A stretch of 64,000 nucleotides of DNA from Delphinapterus leucas (lineage: Eukaryota; Chordata; Mammalia; Artiodactyla; Monodontidae): the NCBI RefSeq assembly GCF_002288925.2, contig NW_022098076.1:73291306-73355305 (forward strand), written 5' to 3'. A program made the translations under genes and the position numbers. Of this stretch, positions 1 to 12,454 are shown one piece after another. A model generated the notes under the pieces. That model was not told where the DNA came from. It made no database searches and saw only the letters and a program-made list of their open reading frames with translations. Each line of letters starts with the position of its first letter. The first letter of the stretch is position 1.

Positions 1-589
1 CAATTTGTGATTCTTGGATTAAAATGCCCTATTCTCCCTAAATTAATGACTTTTCTTGGATTTGTGCTTCACTTAAATGTTCCTTAATTACGAGGATCTC
101 TCAATTACAGCATATACTGATACAGTATTGAAAAAAAAAAAATCCAACAAAGAGGGTCCTGCTTCACTATTACCAATGGCTCAGAACCATTTCTCCCTCA
201 CCTGTTCTGTGAGGCTGGGTTATCCACCTGCTTCACTGACCATCTCGCTAAACCCTGGGGCTGCTACTCCATTTCAAGCATTTCACGATGTGGGGTGTTT
301 ATTTTAGGAGAGGAAAGGTGGTACTGAGCAGGACTCTGTGAGGCCCTGCTGGGTACAAAAGCCCCTCCATGTTCCCCATTTCTTGTTTGTAGAAAAAGGC
401 TTTAGTTTCCTAGGCCTTTCCTGAGTTCCAAAGTGCAGCCTCAAGCACTTGCTAACTAGGGAGGTGAGAAAATACAGAAACAAAGGAAAAGCAGTCAATC
501 AAGAAAAGCAATGGCAGCTTAAACAATAGTTTAATGATAAAACAGAGACCTAGTTCCTCCTCAGGGGATACGCATAACAATCCATGCAT
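1..589. other. Intergenic, nothing assigned
   Basis: No coding signal, RNA gene or repeat family could be assigned. There is a short A run near 129-142. The small reading frames here have no recognisable content. Confidence 0.5.
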
Positions 590-925
590 ATCTTTGAGTT
601 TATCTGCCGGGTCTAAGAACCCCCCACCCCTGCCACCCAGGTAAAGGATGGTGACTACATGCCAAACACAAATACCCCAGACTGGTTGGAACCAAAAGGC
701 TGATGATTAAAATTCCTGAAACATCACCCTGTTACCACACCACCAACCAGTTATAAGGAAGTCCATGAGCTGCAACTCTCACCCCAAATGTTGCCTTTAA
801 AAACTCTTTCCTGAAAGCCATTGCGGAGTTGGATCCCTGCAATAAACACTGTACTTTCCTTAATCATAATCTGGTGTCAGTGGACTGGCTTTGCCAGTTG
901 GCTTTGCCACGTTTAGCTCAGGAAC
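590..925 (+). repeat. LTR-like fragment (old endogenous retroviral remnant)
   Basis: The stretch has the layout of an LTR 3' half: a tttaaaaactc TATA-like box near 796, an aataaa signal near 840, and a T-rich run with a gtgtcagtgg-type U5 end. No internal retroviral genes are seen next to it, so it would be a solo or truncated LTR. The family is not identified. Confidence 0.4.
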
Positions 926-1319
926 AAGGGGATGGATTCAGCAGGAGTCGGAGTGTTCTGTCATGGTGGGTAGAAATTCAGGCCAATGACTAGCCGATAA
1001 AGATGTTTGAAGGAAACTTAATCAGTCAAGGAGGGGATGTTACCTGAGGACACGGGAGCTAAAAGCGTTGTGGCAAAGCCCATGAGGGGAACTCCTTTTC
1101 AGGATCCAGTCCTTAGGGGTCTTCACTCTCAGTTCTCAAGTATAACCTTTGTGTCTATTTTACGCTTCTCTCCTGAAATTGCTCTAATCTTTTAGTAAAG
1201 AAATTTGCATTTGGCTAAACATCATGTCTAGTAGTCTTTAAGAGACTAAGTGATGGGTTAGTAAAAGGAAAGGAGGCTTTCTCATTCCATGCATTTCTGG
1301 CACCTGGGAAGAGTGGCAG

Positions 1320-1730
1320 TTCTGGTTACCTATTGCTGTGTAACAAGCACGTCCAAAACTTAAGCCACAAAGTAGCAACCATACTCACAGATCTGCGCAT
1401 TGGGCAGGTCTTCACATGGCTGAGGGCTGAAGTGGCAGCCATGTGTGCCCCTCTCTTCATGCAGTCTCAGGGATGCTCCACATGGCCTGTTCATGTAGTT
1501 TCTACAGGAAGGTGGCCTCAGGGAGGTCAGAGTTTATACAAACCAGCTGAGAACTTTAAGAGTAAGTGCAACACTTCCTATATCCTCAACATAGAAATTT
1601 TAAAATGTCACTTCTGCAACATCCCATTGCTCAAATCAATCTCTAAGACCAGCAAAGATTTAAGAGGATAGGAATTAAACTATGCCTCTCAATGGGAGAA
1701 GCAGTGAAGAATTTGTGGATATATTTAATC
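1320..1730 (+). repeat. Old interspersed repeat, class not resolved
   Basis: It begins with cctattgctgtgtaacaa, a start common to many dispersed mammalian repeats, and ends with agaatttgtgg near 1720. A 112-codon frame lies inside it but has no protein-like features. Confidence 0.4.
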
Positions 1731-3214
1731 TACCTTGGTGGCCTTATAAGGTTACTGGGTACAGCGTGACACAGATTTCAGGCAGTCACTAGCATTACAG
1801 AAGGGAGACTCCATGGTCGGGCTGGGAACTGAGGGGCATGATCCATAACACTACAGGAGAACTCTGCAGGGGGAACCTCTCAGCTGAGATAGCAAGATCA
1901 AACCTTTGGATTGCTCCTAAAAAGGGAAACAACACTGACATTGGAAAGGGGAATGGAGGGAGGTGGAATCGTTTTTGTGAGATTGTTGAACAGAAAGCAG
2001 TGAATCAGTTGAAATAATGTCAATGTCTCACTTATTTTGGTTATCTCAAACATACAACGCAACACTGAAGAAAACTAAAAAGGCTTCAGAGCAGCCAGAA
2101 TAGTGGTAGAAAGTCTAGATGTTAACGTGTATTTACTTATTCGTAAGGGGGTCACTCCAGGCTTGACTCAAGAGCTCCTTTGCTCTTACTTTACATGCAA
2201 CTAGGATAAATGCAGTTTGTGGTATTTTAGCTGGTAATAAATTTTAAGTGTCTTAGTGGATTGGTGGGGACAGGGATGGGAGGTGCTGCTAGAGGTAAGT
2301 TCATTGACAGTAATAAGAAATAACTCAGTTTTTAAGCCTAAGTAGCCACCAGACCCTAGCATCTCCCTTCCCTTTCCCATGCTCTAGTCTGCACCACATT
2401 AAAACTCTGGGGCCACCTGGACAGACTCATCTTCATTCGCAGTTCCCGAGGTCAACAAAAAGTTAAACATTGGAAAAACCTCTTTCTGACGCTAGTATCG
2501 AGTTACCTTTGGTGTGGATCTGACCCTGAAGTTTTGTGTCTGTTCTAATAACCGGTAATCCTCTCATTCCTGAGCCCCACAATTCTCCTAATTCTTCTAA
2601 CTGGGCTTCAGTCTAGGTCTTTGTTTTCAGGGTGTTATGCTGATACCTGATGTCCACATCTCTTCTGGATTAGGGTTCTGCCCTCCTGGGGGTACCATAG
2701 CCCATGAATCCCTATTTAGTTAGTAGGGCTCTTTCACCGTGTGAAAGACGTTTGCAAAGCCAATCCCTATCAGCTGAACTACTAAGTGTCCCTAATCCAA
2801 GTCCCCAGAGTTAGATTCTCCTCTCCTCATGTTAGGATGTCCTAATCTTTCATTGAAAAACTCTATTGCTCACTGTACAGGCCACAGCTGAAGAATTGAG
2901 GGGGTGACCAAATCTGACCCTAAGTTTGCCACACTGGCTGATCCTCCATTGTCAGCATTGTCCCGCGTCTGAGTGGACTTATCTCCCCCTAGTGGCAGTC
3001 CAGTGCTAGATGATGTAGATGTTACTTCTCTCCCGGCCTGCCCCACCATGCCCTAAATGGTTGGCCAAAGACCATGCCCTCTTGATGCCCTAGATATGAT
3101 CTCAACATCCCCAAATTAAAGGAGGAGAAAGAAAATAGATATCTATAAAGCAAATACAAAATCAAAAGAAAGAGTGTGGGATTATTTTGTGAAAAAATAC
3201 ACACCTCAAGAATA
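1731..3214. other. Intergenic, nothing assigned
   Basis: No exon-like or RNA-like signal and no repeat that I can name. Confidence 0.45.
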
Positions 3215-3475
3215 ATGACAACAGTAGACTCACATGTACTGGGCACTTCCTATGTGTCAGGCACTCTCCCGAGCCCTTTACATGCATCAACTCACTTCAT
3301 CCTCACAACAGCTTGGTGACGTGTTCTCATTTTGTGGATAAGAACACTAAGGCACTAGTGTGTAAGTAACCAGCCCAGGTTATATGGCTGAGTGAGTGGG
3401 GGGTGGGGGGTGAGCGTGGGCAGGGGCTAAGTTTCAAACTCAGTGATCTTGCCCCAGAATTCTCTTACTCATTTT
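3215..3475 (+). repeat. MIR SINE fragment
   Basis: Typical MIR core: tgtgtcaggcactctcc, then ctttacatgcatcaactca and tcctcacaacagc, followed by a degraded form of the cccattttacagatgagg section. It is ancient and diverged. A G-rich insertion-like tract lies within it at 3398-3426. Confidence 0.7.
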
Positions 3476-4522
3476 TCTAAATCCTCAAAAGATGTCAGTG
3501 TGTCCTAGCCCAGTGTGATAACTCAAGCCCATAATGATGGTCCTGAGTCCTCAAAAATATTCAGTTCTATTTTACAGGGCAGAAAATTGTGTAAGATACT
3601 TCAAATAATTATCTCAAAATTGATTAAAAATGATGGCACTTCAAGGGGGCAGCTTCTGTTATCTGGAAAATGAACTCACGAGTTGTTACTGTCTTATAGC
3701 CCTTCACTTTTTCATCAGGTCTATTTAATACTTGAGACATACCACATCATTAATTTAGACCTAAATCTTTACAGGGCATAGGTACATGCAGTAATATATT
3801 TCTAGAGTTACACCAGAAACAATTTTATTTATGGTGTAACATATTTCAATGCTACATAATTTTTGGATTACTCAGCTCTTTTCAGAGCTAAGATCAACAA
3901 TAATCAAAAGTGGTACATTAGAATCACATGTAAAAGACAATCGCCCCAAACTGAAAATAATTGGTCATTCCCCCGTCCCTCCTCATATCACATTTGTAGA
4001 ACTTAGATAAGAGCTTTTAATTTCATCTTCCTAAAAGTTTGGCCAAGTGACTAAAAAAAATGCTGTTCCCTACATTATATTTCTTAAAAAATGAATTCCA
4101 ATTACCTCACAGCCGAGGCACAGTTACAGGTCATGATTTAATTGCATCAATCTAGAGTTTATTGCCAAATTATCTTGTTAGCATCCAGGGCCTCTAGCTC
4201 ACTGAAAGTCTAACTAAATATTTATGTTGTCATAAATCTTTTCTCAGGAATGACAGATAGGGGTATTAAAAACACATAAAAATAAAAAAGAAACTGTCCA
4301 GGGCATTGAATGTTTCTTCTTAAGAAGTGGCCAACATTGGCATTGGTTAAAAGGAAAAGCATCACCCGAGAATTACAGCAAGGCCTTTTAACAAATACTT
4401 GGGTTTAACCCCAGAATGATTAGATCAGGAACTCAGGGAGCAGGCCTTGAATACTGGTGTATTTAAAATTTCCCCAGTTAATTCTAACATACAGCAAGCT
4501 TGAGAACAATGATCTAGGCCAG
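3476..4522. other. Intergenic, nothing assigned
   Basis: AT-rich sequence without a recognisable gene or repeat. Confidence 0.45.
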
Positions 4523-4734
4523 GGGTTGGCAAACTGTGGCTGTTGGCCTGGCCACTTTGTAAATAAAGCTTTATTGGAACCACAGCAACACCCATTCATG
4601 CACATGTTTTCTATGGCTGCTTTGTGGCTGCAAGGGCAGAGCTGAGCAGTTGAGATGGAGACTCCGTGGTTCTAAAAGCCTAAAATATTTACTATGTGGC
4701 TCTTTAAGGAATACGTTTGCCAACCCCTGCTGCA
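4520..4734. mobile_element. Nonautonomous hAT-Charlie type DNA transposon
   Basis: Terminal inverted repeats are visible: caggggttggcaaac at the left end and gtttgccaacccctg at the right end. The interior (taaataaagctttattgg, ctatggctgcttt) is typical of a short human-type Charlie MITE. The 8-bp target duplication is eroded. Two small frames on opposite strands inside it are not genes. Confidence 0.7.
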
Positions 4735-5879
4735 TGCTAATGCAATAGCACTGTTTTTGAGTGGTGTTATTTAAATGTGTTAAATTTGCTCAAAAGAAGG
4801 GAGAATAGGTTTAGAAGTACAGTATGTGTCCTCCTCCCTTAATTATCCTTCCAGAAAGTTCCACACACCATTTCTGCTTGCATCCTATTGGTTAGAACTT
4901 AATCACATGGCACTGCCTAGCAGCAAGAGGAGCTGGGAAATGTAGTCCTTATTATCATGGCCTTGCCCAGCTAAAATTCAAGTGTTCTATGACTATAAAG
5001 GAAAAAGGGAACAAAGATATTGGGTGACTAAAAGAACTCTCTTCCACATCAGTCAGTTTTCATATTTAAATACTATACCCAAGTCCTGAAACAGAACAGA
5101 AAGAAATACTCTTTGGATCAGGAAACAACCAAAGACAGATTAAGAATCCATTTGCCATTATCTGTTATGTTAAGACATTTGAACCTTCGGCTTTTGCATA
5201 TGATATGCTCACTGGAGAAAAGAATGGAGAACAGAAAATATTTTTCAGTTAGAAATCTCTTTATAATCATAAGGCTTGTGATTGACTCAGATATCCAAAA
5301 CTAACAGAACAGAATACCTAACATTTGCTGCCGTATCTGATGGCTGGGGTGAACATATAATTTATGTTCCAGCTGGATAGTTGAGAGTGAAAGGGATGTT
5401 ATTAACAGCTGTTCTTGGACAACAGGTATAATCTGGAAAGTTGAGACAAGAGTCACCTTAATTTTGATCTGCAATTTGGGTGAGCATTTTCTAATTTAGG
5501 ATAAATAAAGAGGAGCAAAAGAAAAACATCTCATTGTGGAGCCTGATCTAATCACGACCAATCACTGAGCCAGATGGTTATCATTACTGTAGGGAAAAGT
5601 AGTAAATAATATTATTCCTGGCACTGAGGTAAATTCAATGTTATTTTAAATTTCAAGAGATTATATTTTATTACTTAAAATTGTGGTAAGTCTTTAAGTT
5701 CACCTAAAATCTGTGGTCTTTGTGGGGGCTAAACATACATTAGACAGTCCACAGATGACAAAAACTTGAGAAACACTCACTGAGAGAGAGAATTATTTTG
5801 AGAGCATACAGACTTTTAATCACAACATAAGACAAGTAACAAAAGGCACGGGGACAAGTCTTGGCAAGTCTAACTTTAT
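4735..5879. other. Intergenic, nothing assigned
   Basis: No recognisable gene, RNA or repeat; reading frames are short and compositionally random. Confidence 0.45.
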
Positions 5880-6115
5880 ATTTTAAAATCCACTACCTTC
5901 TATCAATCCTTTTCATTCCATCTCTAGTGCCATTATTCTAATTGGGTTCCTTGTCTCCGATGTATTTGTCCCCCACATCCATGCACCACCCTGTTCCTAG
6001 GGCAATTTTCTAATGCACAAATCTGGTCATGTCATCAACTTCCTTTTAAAATCTTTCCACTATTCCCCATGCTCCTCATCACCCTTCAGGGTCAAGTCTA
6101 GACAGGGCTACATAA
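5880..6115 (+). repeat. L2 LINE fragment
   Basis: It contains the L2 3'-region phrases aaatctggtcatgtcatc and a degraded ttcaggatcaagtctag counterpart. Strongly diverged. Confidence 0.5.
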
Positions 6116-6400
6116 TTTGTAAGGCCCATTGCAGAATGAAAATGTAGGGTTCCCTAGTTCAAAAAGCAGGGAAAATAATGCCATTAAAAGTCATGGAATA
6201 TAAAGATTTTTCCTTTATTCTGTGCTGTGCCTTTCAACTTGTCACAGTGTTTTTATTTGCTATATAATGTTGTTCTAAATAAAGATAAAGTCTTAAATTA
6301 TTAGAACAAATTTTACTGTTCATGTTCATATAGTGCCAGTTTTAAATGTAAAAATAAATGTTTAACTCAAATATAGAATCACCAAAATGACACAATTTCT

Positions 6401-6603
6401 TTTTTTTTTTTGCGCTATGCGGGCCTCTCACTGTTGTGGCCTCTCCCGTTGTGCAGCACAGGCTCCGGACGCTCAGGCTCAGCGGCCATGGCTCACAGGC
6501 CCAGCCGCACCGCGGCATGTGGGATCCTCCCAGACCGGGGCACGAACCCGTGTCCCCTGCGTCAGCAGGCGGACTCTCAACCACTGCGCCACCAGGGAAG
6601 CCC
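6401..6603 (-). mobile_element. CHR SINE
   Basis: Full-length cetacean-type tRNA-derived SINE, read on the minus strand from gggcttccctggtggcgcag to a poly(A) tail. It is flanked by a perfect 10-bp target duplication, cacaatttct, at 6391-6400 and 6604-6613, which points to a fairly recent insertion. Confidence 0.93.
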
Positions 6604-6613
6604 CACAATTTCT

Positions 6614-7389
6614 ATTTTATGGCTTGTACTTGCACATGTAGAAATGCTACACAAAACCAACTCAACTGTTTGTATTTTACTTCTTGACTCCTTTACTCTC
6701 TCACCTTCAGTCTTGGCAAAACATTCCTCCAACCTGCCTCATCACACCTCCACCATAGCACCTGTTACACAAGGCTCTGCATAATAATATGGTTCATTTC
6801 TCCTCGCAACTAAACTGGGAGTCCTAGGAAGTCAAAAGAATAGGTTGTTCACCTTTGTTTCTCTAGTGTCTGGCAAATCGTTGGTATTCAATACCTGTTT
6901 TTTGGTTTAATATGTAAATGACTAATAATGAATGATGAACCCCATTTCTCAATTTCCAGTTCCCAAATTCCACAGACAGAATTGTCAGTTATGTTTTTCA
7001 AAGATTCCCAAGGATAGAAACACTATAGGTGTTTTCTGTAGATATAGAAATACTTTCTGTAGATACAGAAGTACTTTCTAATACTTTACCAACTTGATCA
7101 TTTTCTCTCACTGTCAAGTGGTTAAGTTTTCCTATTTGCTCACTACTCTTTCGTAGACACCGAGCAGGGCTTGTTTTGGCCATGGTTTAGGGCAAAGATT
7201 CACACAGACTAGGGTCAAGCCTCTCTCTAAGTCGCTTGTCTAGAGTCTTCAGGCGAGTTACTTATTTTTGGATTAGCTACCTTCCTCGAGGAGTTACTGC
7301 AAGAATTATCTCAGAGTATGAAAACATGATAACTAGTCAAGAATAGACTTTCAAGAAATGTTATTCTCCTTCCTTCTCCTTCCCAGCCA
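6614..7389. other. Intergenic with a short local duplication
   Basis: No gene or known repeat. Around 7028-7078 a unit of about 21 bp built on tttctgtagata is repeated roughly twice. Confidence 0.4.
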
Positions 7390-7675
7390 TTTAAATACAG
7401 GTATCCCACGTTTTTGGAAAGTTCACTTTACGCCACTGCGATTTCACCAAAGACCTACGTTTTCACTAACAAAAAGAAATTCAAAGAGGATTTTCACTTT
7501 ATGAAAAAAGGCAGAAAGTGAAGATAGCATTCACTGTTTCAGAGGCAGCGCCCACCGTGAGCAGTGAGGGTGGCACTGCTAAGCCCCTTCCTCGGGAGCT
7601 AGACTCAGCATCTCAGCATTAAGCCACCAGGGCTTTGAGCTGAATCCGTGAGCATCTGTGCTTTATCTCCTTTAA
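7390..7675. repeat. Probable DNA transposon fragment
   Basis: It opens with tacaggtatcccacgt and continues with ttcactttacgccactg and a run of short A-rich repeats. This arrangement resembles a Tigger-group nonautonomous element, but the family is not certain. Confidence 0.4.
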
Positions 7676-8509
7676 CAGTAGTCCCCCCTTACCCCCGGGG
7701 CTACGCTCCAAGATCCTCAGCAGATGCCTAACCACGGATAGTACTGAATCCCCCCAATACTATGTTTTTTCCCCATACATACATATGATAGAGACTAATT
7801 TATAAATTAGGCACAGTAAGAGATTAGCAACAATAACTAATAATAAATAGAACAATTATAACAATATACTGTAATAAAAATGATATAAATGTGGTCTCTC
7901 TCTCAAAATATCTTATGGTACAAATGTAATGCCTTTTCCATCTTAACTAAGCACTAACACACTGTGGCCATAACTTTTGCAGTTTGAGGTGAAACAGCAA
8001 AGCTAATAAAAAATTTCTTTTTCCTTCTTTACAACCTCATGGATAGAAGATTCGTTTTTACCATAGATCTTAGCAACCTCAGCATACAATTGTTTTCTTC
8101 CCTTATTCAGTTCAGAACTTTCACCTTTTGACCTACAGGAAGCACTTTACAGCTTCTCTTTGGCATATCTGAATTGCCAGCATCACTACTCTTGTGCTTT
8201 GGGATCATTATTAAGTAAATTAAGGGTCACTTGAACATGAGCACTGCGGTACCTCTACAGTCGACCTGATAAGCGGGACGCCTACTAAGTGACGAATGGA
8301 TAGGACTCTCTGGACAAAGGGATGATTCACGTTCTGGGTGGGATGGAGAGAGACAGAGTGAGATTTCCTCACGCTACTCAGAGTAGCTTGAAATTGAAAA
8401 CTTATAAATTGTTTATTTCTGGAATTCTCCATTTAATATTTTCCGACCAAGGTTGCCTGAGGGTAACAAACCTTAAAAAGCAAAAGCGCTGATAATGGGG
8501 AGTTTACTG
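7676..8509. mobile_element. Tigger-like (TcMar) DNA transposon
   Basis: The ends are cagtagtccccccttacccc and the inverted ggggagtttactg, with TA beside the right end. The 3' part (gggatgattcacgttctgg, ctggaattctcc) is typical of nonautonomous Tigger elements. It codes for nothing. The left TA is eroded. Confidence 0.6.
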
Positions 8510-8664
8510 TATTTTGTGTGTTCATTAGCAAGATGTGTCCTGAGGTACTTGCTTCTTTGATTTACAGCTTCTGAAGGGTTTCATAGGAATGCTCTACTTT
8601 TGGATAGTGGGAGAAACCTGTATCTTTTACATAGTACAGCAATTGTTTTATCTCTGAGATAAAT

Positions 8665-9390
8665 AGCTTTATTTTTTTAAATTATTTTTTATTGAAGTAT
8701 AGCTGATTTACAATGTTATGTTAGTTTCTGCTGTACAGCAAAGTGAATCAGTTATACATATATCCACTTTATTTTATTTTATTTTTTATTATTATTTTAT
8801 TATTATTATTATTTTTTTTTGCGTTACGCGGGCCTCTCACTGTTGTGGCCTCTCCCGTTGCGGACCACGGGCTCCGGACGCGCAGGCTCAGGCGGCCATG
8901 GCTCACGGGCCCAGCCGCTCCGCGGCATGTGGGCTCTTCCCGGACCGGGGCACAAACCCGTGTCCCCTGCATTGGCAGGCGGACTCTCAACCACTGCGCC
9001 ACCAGGGAAGCCCTATCCACTCTATTTTAGATTCTATTCCCATATAGGTCATTACATAGTATTGAGTAGAGTTTCCTGTGCTATACAGTAGGTTCTTATT
9101 AGTTATCTATTTTATATATAATAATGTGTATGTGTCAATCCCAATCTTCCAATTTATCCCTCCCCCTTTTCCCCTTTGGTAACCATAAGTTTGTTTTCCA
9201 CATCTGTGACTCTACTTCTGTTTTGTACCATTTTTTAAGATTCCACATGTAAGTGATATCATATATTTGTCTTTCTCTCTCTTACTTCACTCAATATGAC
9301 AATCTATAAGGCTGTCCCTGTCGCTGCAATTGACATTATTTCATTCTTTCTTATGGCTGAGTAATATTCCATTGTATGTATGTATGAGAC
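8665..9390 (-). mobile_element. L1 3'-end fragment interrupted by a SINE
   Basis: Antisense cetartiodactyl L1 3' UTR, recognised by attgaagtatagctgattt, gctgtacagcaaagtgaatc and, near 9355, the ggctgagtaatattccattg motif. A CHR SINE splits it. Confidence 0.8.
8812..9013 (-). mobile_element. CHR SINE nested in L1
   Basis: Complete SINE inserted in the L1 fragment. The target duplication is imperfect: tatccactttatttta at 8761 and tatccactctatttta at 9014. The SINE is therefore younger than the L1. Confidence 0.9.
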
Positions 9391-9739
9391 AAATAGCTTT
9401 AAATCATTGTATCTTAACTCAAGAGAAGACCATTAGTGGTCCAAGGTAACTTGAACTTTGTCATTTTATTTTCATTTGTTTCTCTGTGTGTGTGATGTTG
9501 GTTAGATAATTTAATATATCCCCCCAATACATGGAAATTATACACTTAAATATATTGAATTTTATTTTATGTATATTATATATCAGTATACTGGACAATA
9601 TAAATAATAATAAAGATATGCTAAAGTCATGTCTCTTTCACTTTCTAATATCTATGTTTCTCTTGATTCAAACTCCCCTATCTTTTCTCCCTCCTGGATC
9701 CTTTCATATTCTCCAAAATCCATACTCTCTGTATTGGTT

Positions 9740-10195
9740 TGCAGACATTCCATAACCAAATACCACAGACTGGGTGGTTTGAACAAGAAAAGTTTATTTT
9801 CTCATAGCTCTGAGGACTCTAAGTACAAGATCAAAGTGTTAGCAGGTTTGGTTTCTCCTAAGGCCTCTCCCCTTGGCCTGCAGATGGCTACCTTTTCACC
9901 ATGTCCTCACACGGCCTTTTCCCTGTTTAGGCTTCCCTGGTATCTCCCTTGTAAGAACAGCAGTCACGTTGAATTAGGGCCCCACCCTATTGGTCTCAGG
10001 ATCATTTAATCGCTTCTTAGAAGGTGCTACCTCCAAATAAAGGCATATGGATTGGGGTCCATCCACATGACCTCATTTAAACTTATCACTTCTTCACAGG
10101 CCCTATCTCCAAGCACTTTTACATCCTGAGATACCAGGGATTGAGACTTCAACGTATACTTTTGGGTAGGTGGGACACAATATGGCCCACAACAC
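9740..10195. repeat. Old interspersed repeat, class not resolved
   Basis: Begins ttccataaccaaataccaca and includes aagtttattttctcatagc and gggccccaccctattg. These phrases recur in a dispersed mammalian repeat whose class I cannot name with confidence. Confidence 0.4.
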
Positions 10196-10450
10196 TCTCC
10201 TATTAAACTCCCCTAGTTAAAACCTCCCTGCTTTAACTGGAACCAGACTCACTACAGCAAAATACTTAGCATATCCTTTCCTCCCAACTGGGAAATACTT
10301 TTCATCTTATTTTCATTTAGTTAACTCTTATTTATCCTTTAAGTCTTAACCTAAATATCCCAAATATCACTTCCTTAGGGAGGCCACTCCTTAACCCTCA
10401 GGCTAGGTCCTCTGGTTCCTGCTCACCATTGCACCCCGTAACCCCTTTTT
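10196..10450 (+). repeat. L2 LINE fragment
   Basis: Contains a diverged form of the L2 3' segment: tcttaacctaaatatcccaa followed by ttagggaggccactcctta. Confidence 0.5.
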
Positions 10451-10454
10451 ATTA

Positions 10455-11480
10455 TGTGAAGGTATTTTGGTCAGCCTTACTGAAGTGCAATTTATATGCA
10501 ATAAAGCTCACCAATGTTAAGTGTACAGCTCGAGTTTTGACAAAATTATACAGTGGTATAACCACCACCACAAACACGATATAAAACATTTTTATTACCC
10601 TAAAAAGACCCCTTGAGCCCATCTGCAATCAATTCCCTCTACCCACGGGACTTCCCTGGCAGTCCAGTGGTTAAGACTTCGGCTTCCAATGCAGGGGGTG
10701 CAGGTGTGATCCCTGGTCTGGGAATTAAGATCCCACATGCCTCCGGGCCAAAACACCAAAACATAAAACAGAAGCAATATTGTAACAATTCAATAAAGAC
10801 TTTAAAAATGGTCCACATCAAAAAAAAAAAAAAAAAAACTTGAAAAAAAATTCCCTCTACCCACAAGTAATTACTGGTCTATTTTCAATTGCTATTGGTT
10901 TGCCTTTTCTAAAATTTCATATAAATGGAATCATACAGTATGTAGTCTTTTATGACAGCTTCCTTTCATTTATCATAATGCTTTTGAGCTTTGCACATAG
11001 TATGCATACCAGGAGTCCATTCCTTTTTATTAGTGGAATTCCATGTATGGATATACCACAATTGGTTTAATCCATTCAAGAGTTGATAAAGATTCTGTTT
11101 TTTTTTTTTCCCCCCAGTTTTTGACATTTATAAATAGCAAAATTGGGTTGTTTCCAGTTTTGGGCTACTATAAATAGTTACTATTAATATTCACATACAA
11201 GTCTATGTTGACAAGTTTTCATTTTCTTGGAAGACTACCTAAGAATGGAATGTCTGGGTCATATGGTAAGTGTATATTTAACCTTTTTAATAAACTCCCA
11301 AATGGTTTTTCAAAGTGTTGTACAATCTCACTTTTCCATTTGAGGTGTTTAAGAGTTAACATTTGTTTCATGTCTTCACCAAAACTTAGCATTTTCAGTT
11401 ATTAATGTTAGTCATTCTAGTGGGTATTTTAAAGGTATTCATTGTGATTTTAATTTGCTTTTTCTTGATGACTAATGCTA
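10455..11480 (-). mobile_element. Ancient L1M 3' end
   Basis: Antisense L1 3' UTR with gaagtgcaatttatatgcaa, aaatggaatcatacagtatg and gaatgtctgggtcatatgg. It is interrupted by a SINE at 10647. Divergence suggests an old mammalian subfamily. Confidence 0.7.
10647..10848 (+). mobile_element. CHR-type SINE (short variant) nested in L1M
   Basis: Starts gggacttccctggcagtcca and ends in a poly(A) tail. It is flanked by a perfect 16-bp target duplication, aattccctctacccac, at 10631-10646 and 10849-10864. Its body differs from the other copies (ggcttccaatgcagggggtg), so it belongs to another subfamily. Confidence 0.9.
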
Positions 11481-11741
11481 TTGAGTTAATTCTCTCTTAA
11501 TACCTTTAAGTACTTGCAGAATGTCTATCTACCCTCCCTGCTAAACTATAAACCTCATGACAGAAGAAATGGTATATTTCTTTTGTCTTTTTAAATTTTG
11601 GGACCTCTATGCTCTTTATTCTTTAAAAATGTTTTAATAGAATATTTCAAAGTTACAGAAAAATTGTGAGTAACAAACCCTCGTGTATTCACAGCCCATG
11701 TGTGAGCATCATCAAGCCAACCCCACTGTGTTTAATCTTTT

Positions 11742-11947
11742 TTTTTTTTTTTTTTGCGGTACGTGGGCCTCTCACTGTTGTGGCCTCTCCCCTTGCGGAG
11801 CACAGGCTCCGGACGCACAGGCTCAGCGGCCATGGCTCACGGGCCCAGCCGCTCCGCGGCATGTGGGATCTTCCCGGACCGGGGCACGAACCTGCGTCCC
11901 CTGCATCGGCAGGCGGACTCTCAACCACTGCGCCACCAGGGAAGCCC
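11742..11947 (-). mobile_element. CHR SINE
   Basis: Complete SINE with a perfect 15-bp target duplication, tgtgtttaatctttt, at 11727-11741 and 11948-11962. Confidence 0.93.
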
Positions 11948-12454
11948 TGTGTTTAATCTTTTAACACCCCCCAAACCACTCTCCCAACACAAACACAGAT
12001 TAATTTTTAAACAAATCTGAGACTATATATCTCTCTTGCTCACAGATGTATCTCTAGTGTTTAGAATATGCCCCAAATGGGAGGCACTCAATATTTATTT
12101 GAATGACTAGATGCCATTTTTTGTATTTAACTTATTTTATCTTATGGTCTTATCTCAAAGACAGACCATGACTTTGAGTTAGCTGATTAATGGAGTTGAG
12201 ATTTTTTTGGTAAATTTGAACAGGAATATATCATTAGCCTCCTTCAAAAACTGCACCCATTCTCTTACCGTCAGAGGGATGGCTGAAGTTCAGAAATATC
12301 AAAATTTTCTTTAGGCTGAGCAACACCCCTTGATTACTTGCTAAGATTTTTTGGTTGTGAAGCAGTATCTCTGGGTAAATCAGCCATGGAAATGAACTGC
12401 TGCTATGGTAGGTTTTAGCTTTCAAAAGCTGTTTTTACTAAAGTCTGTGTTAGG

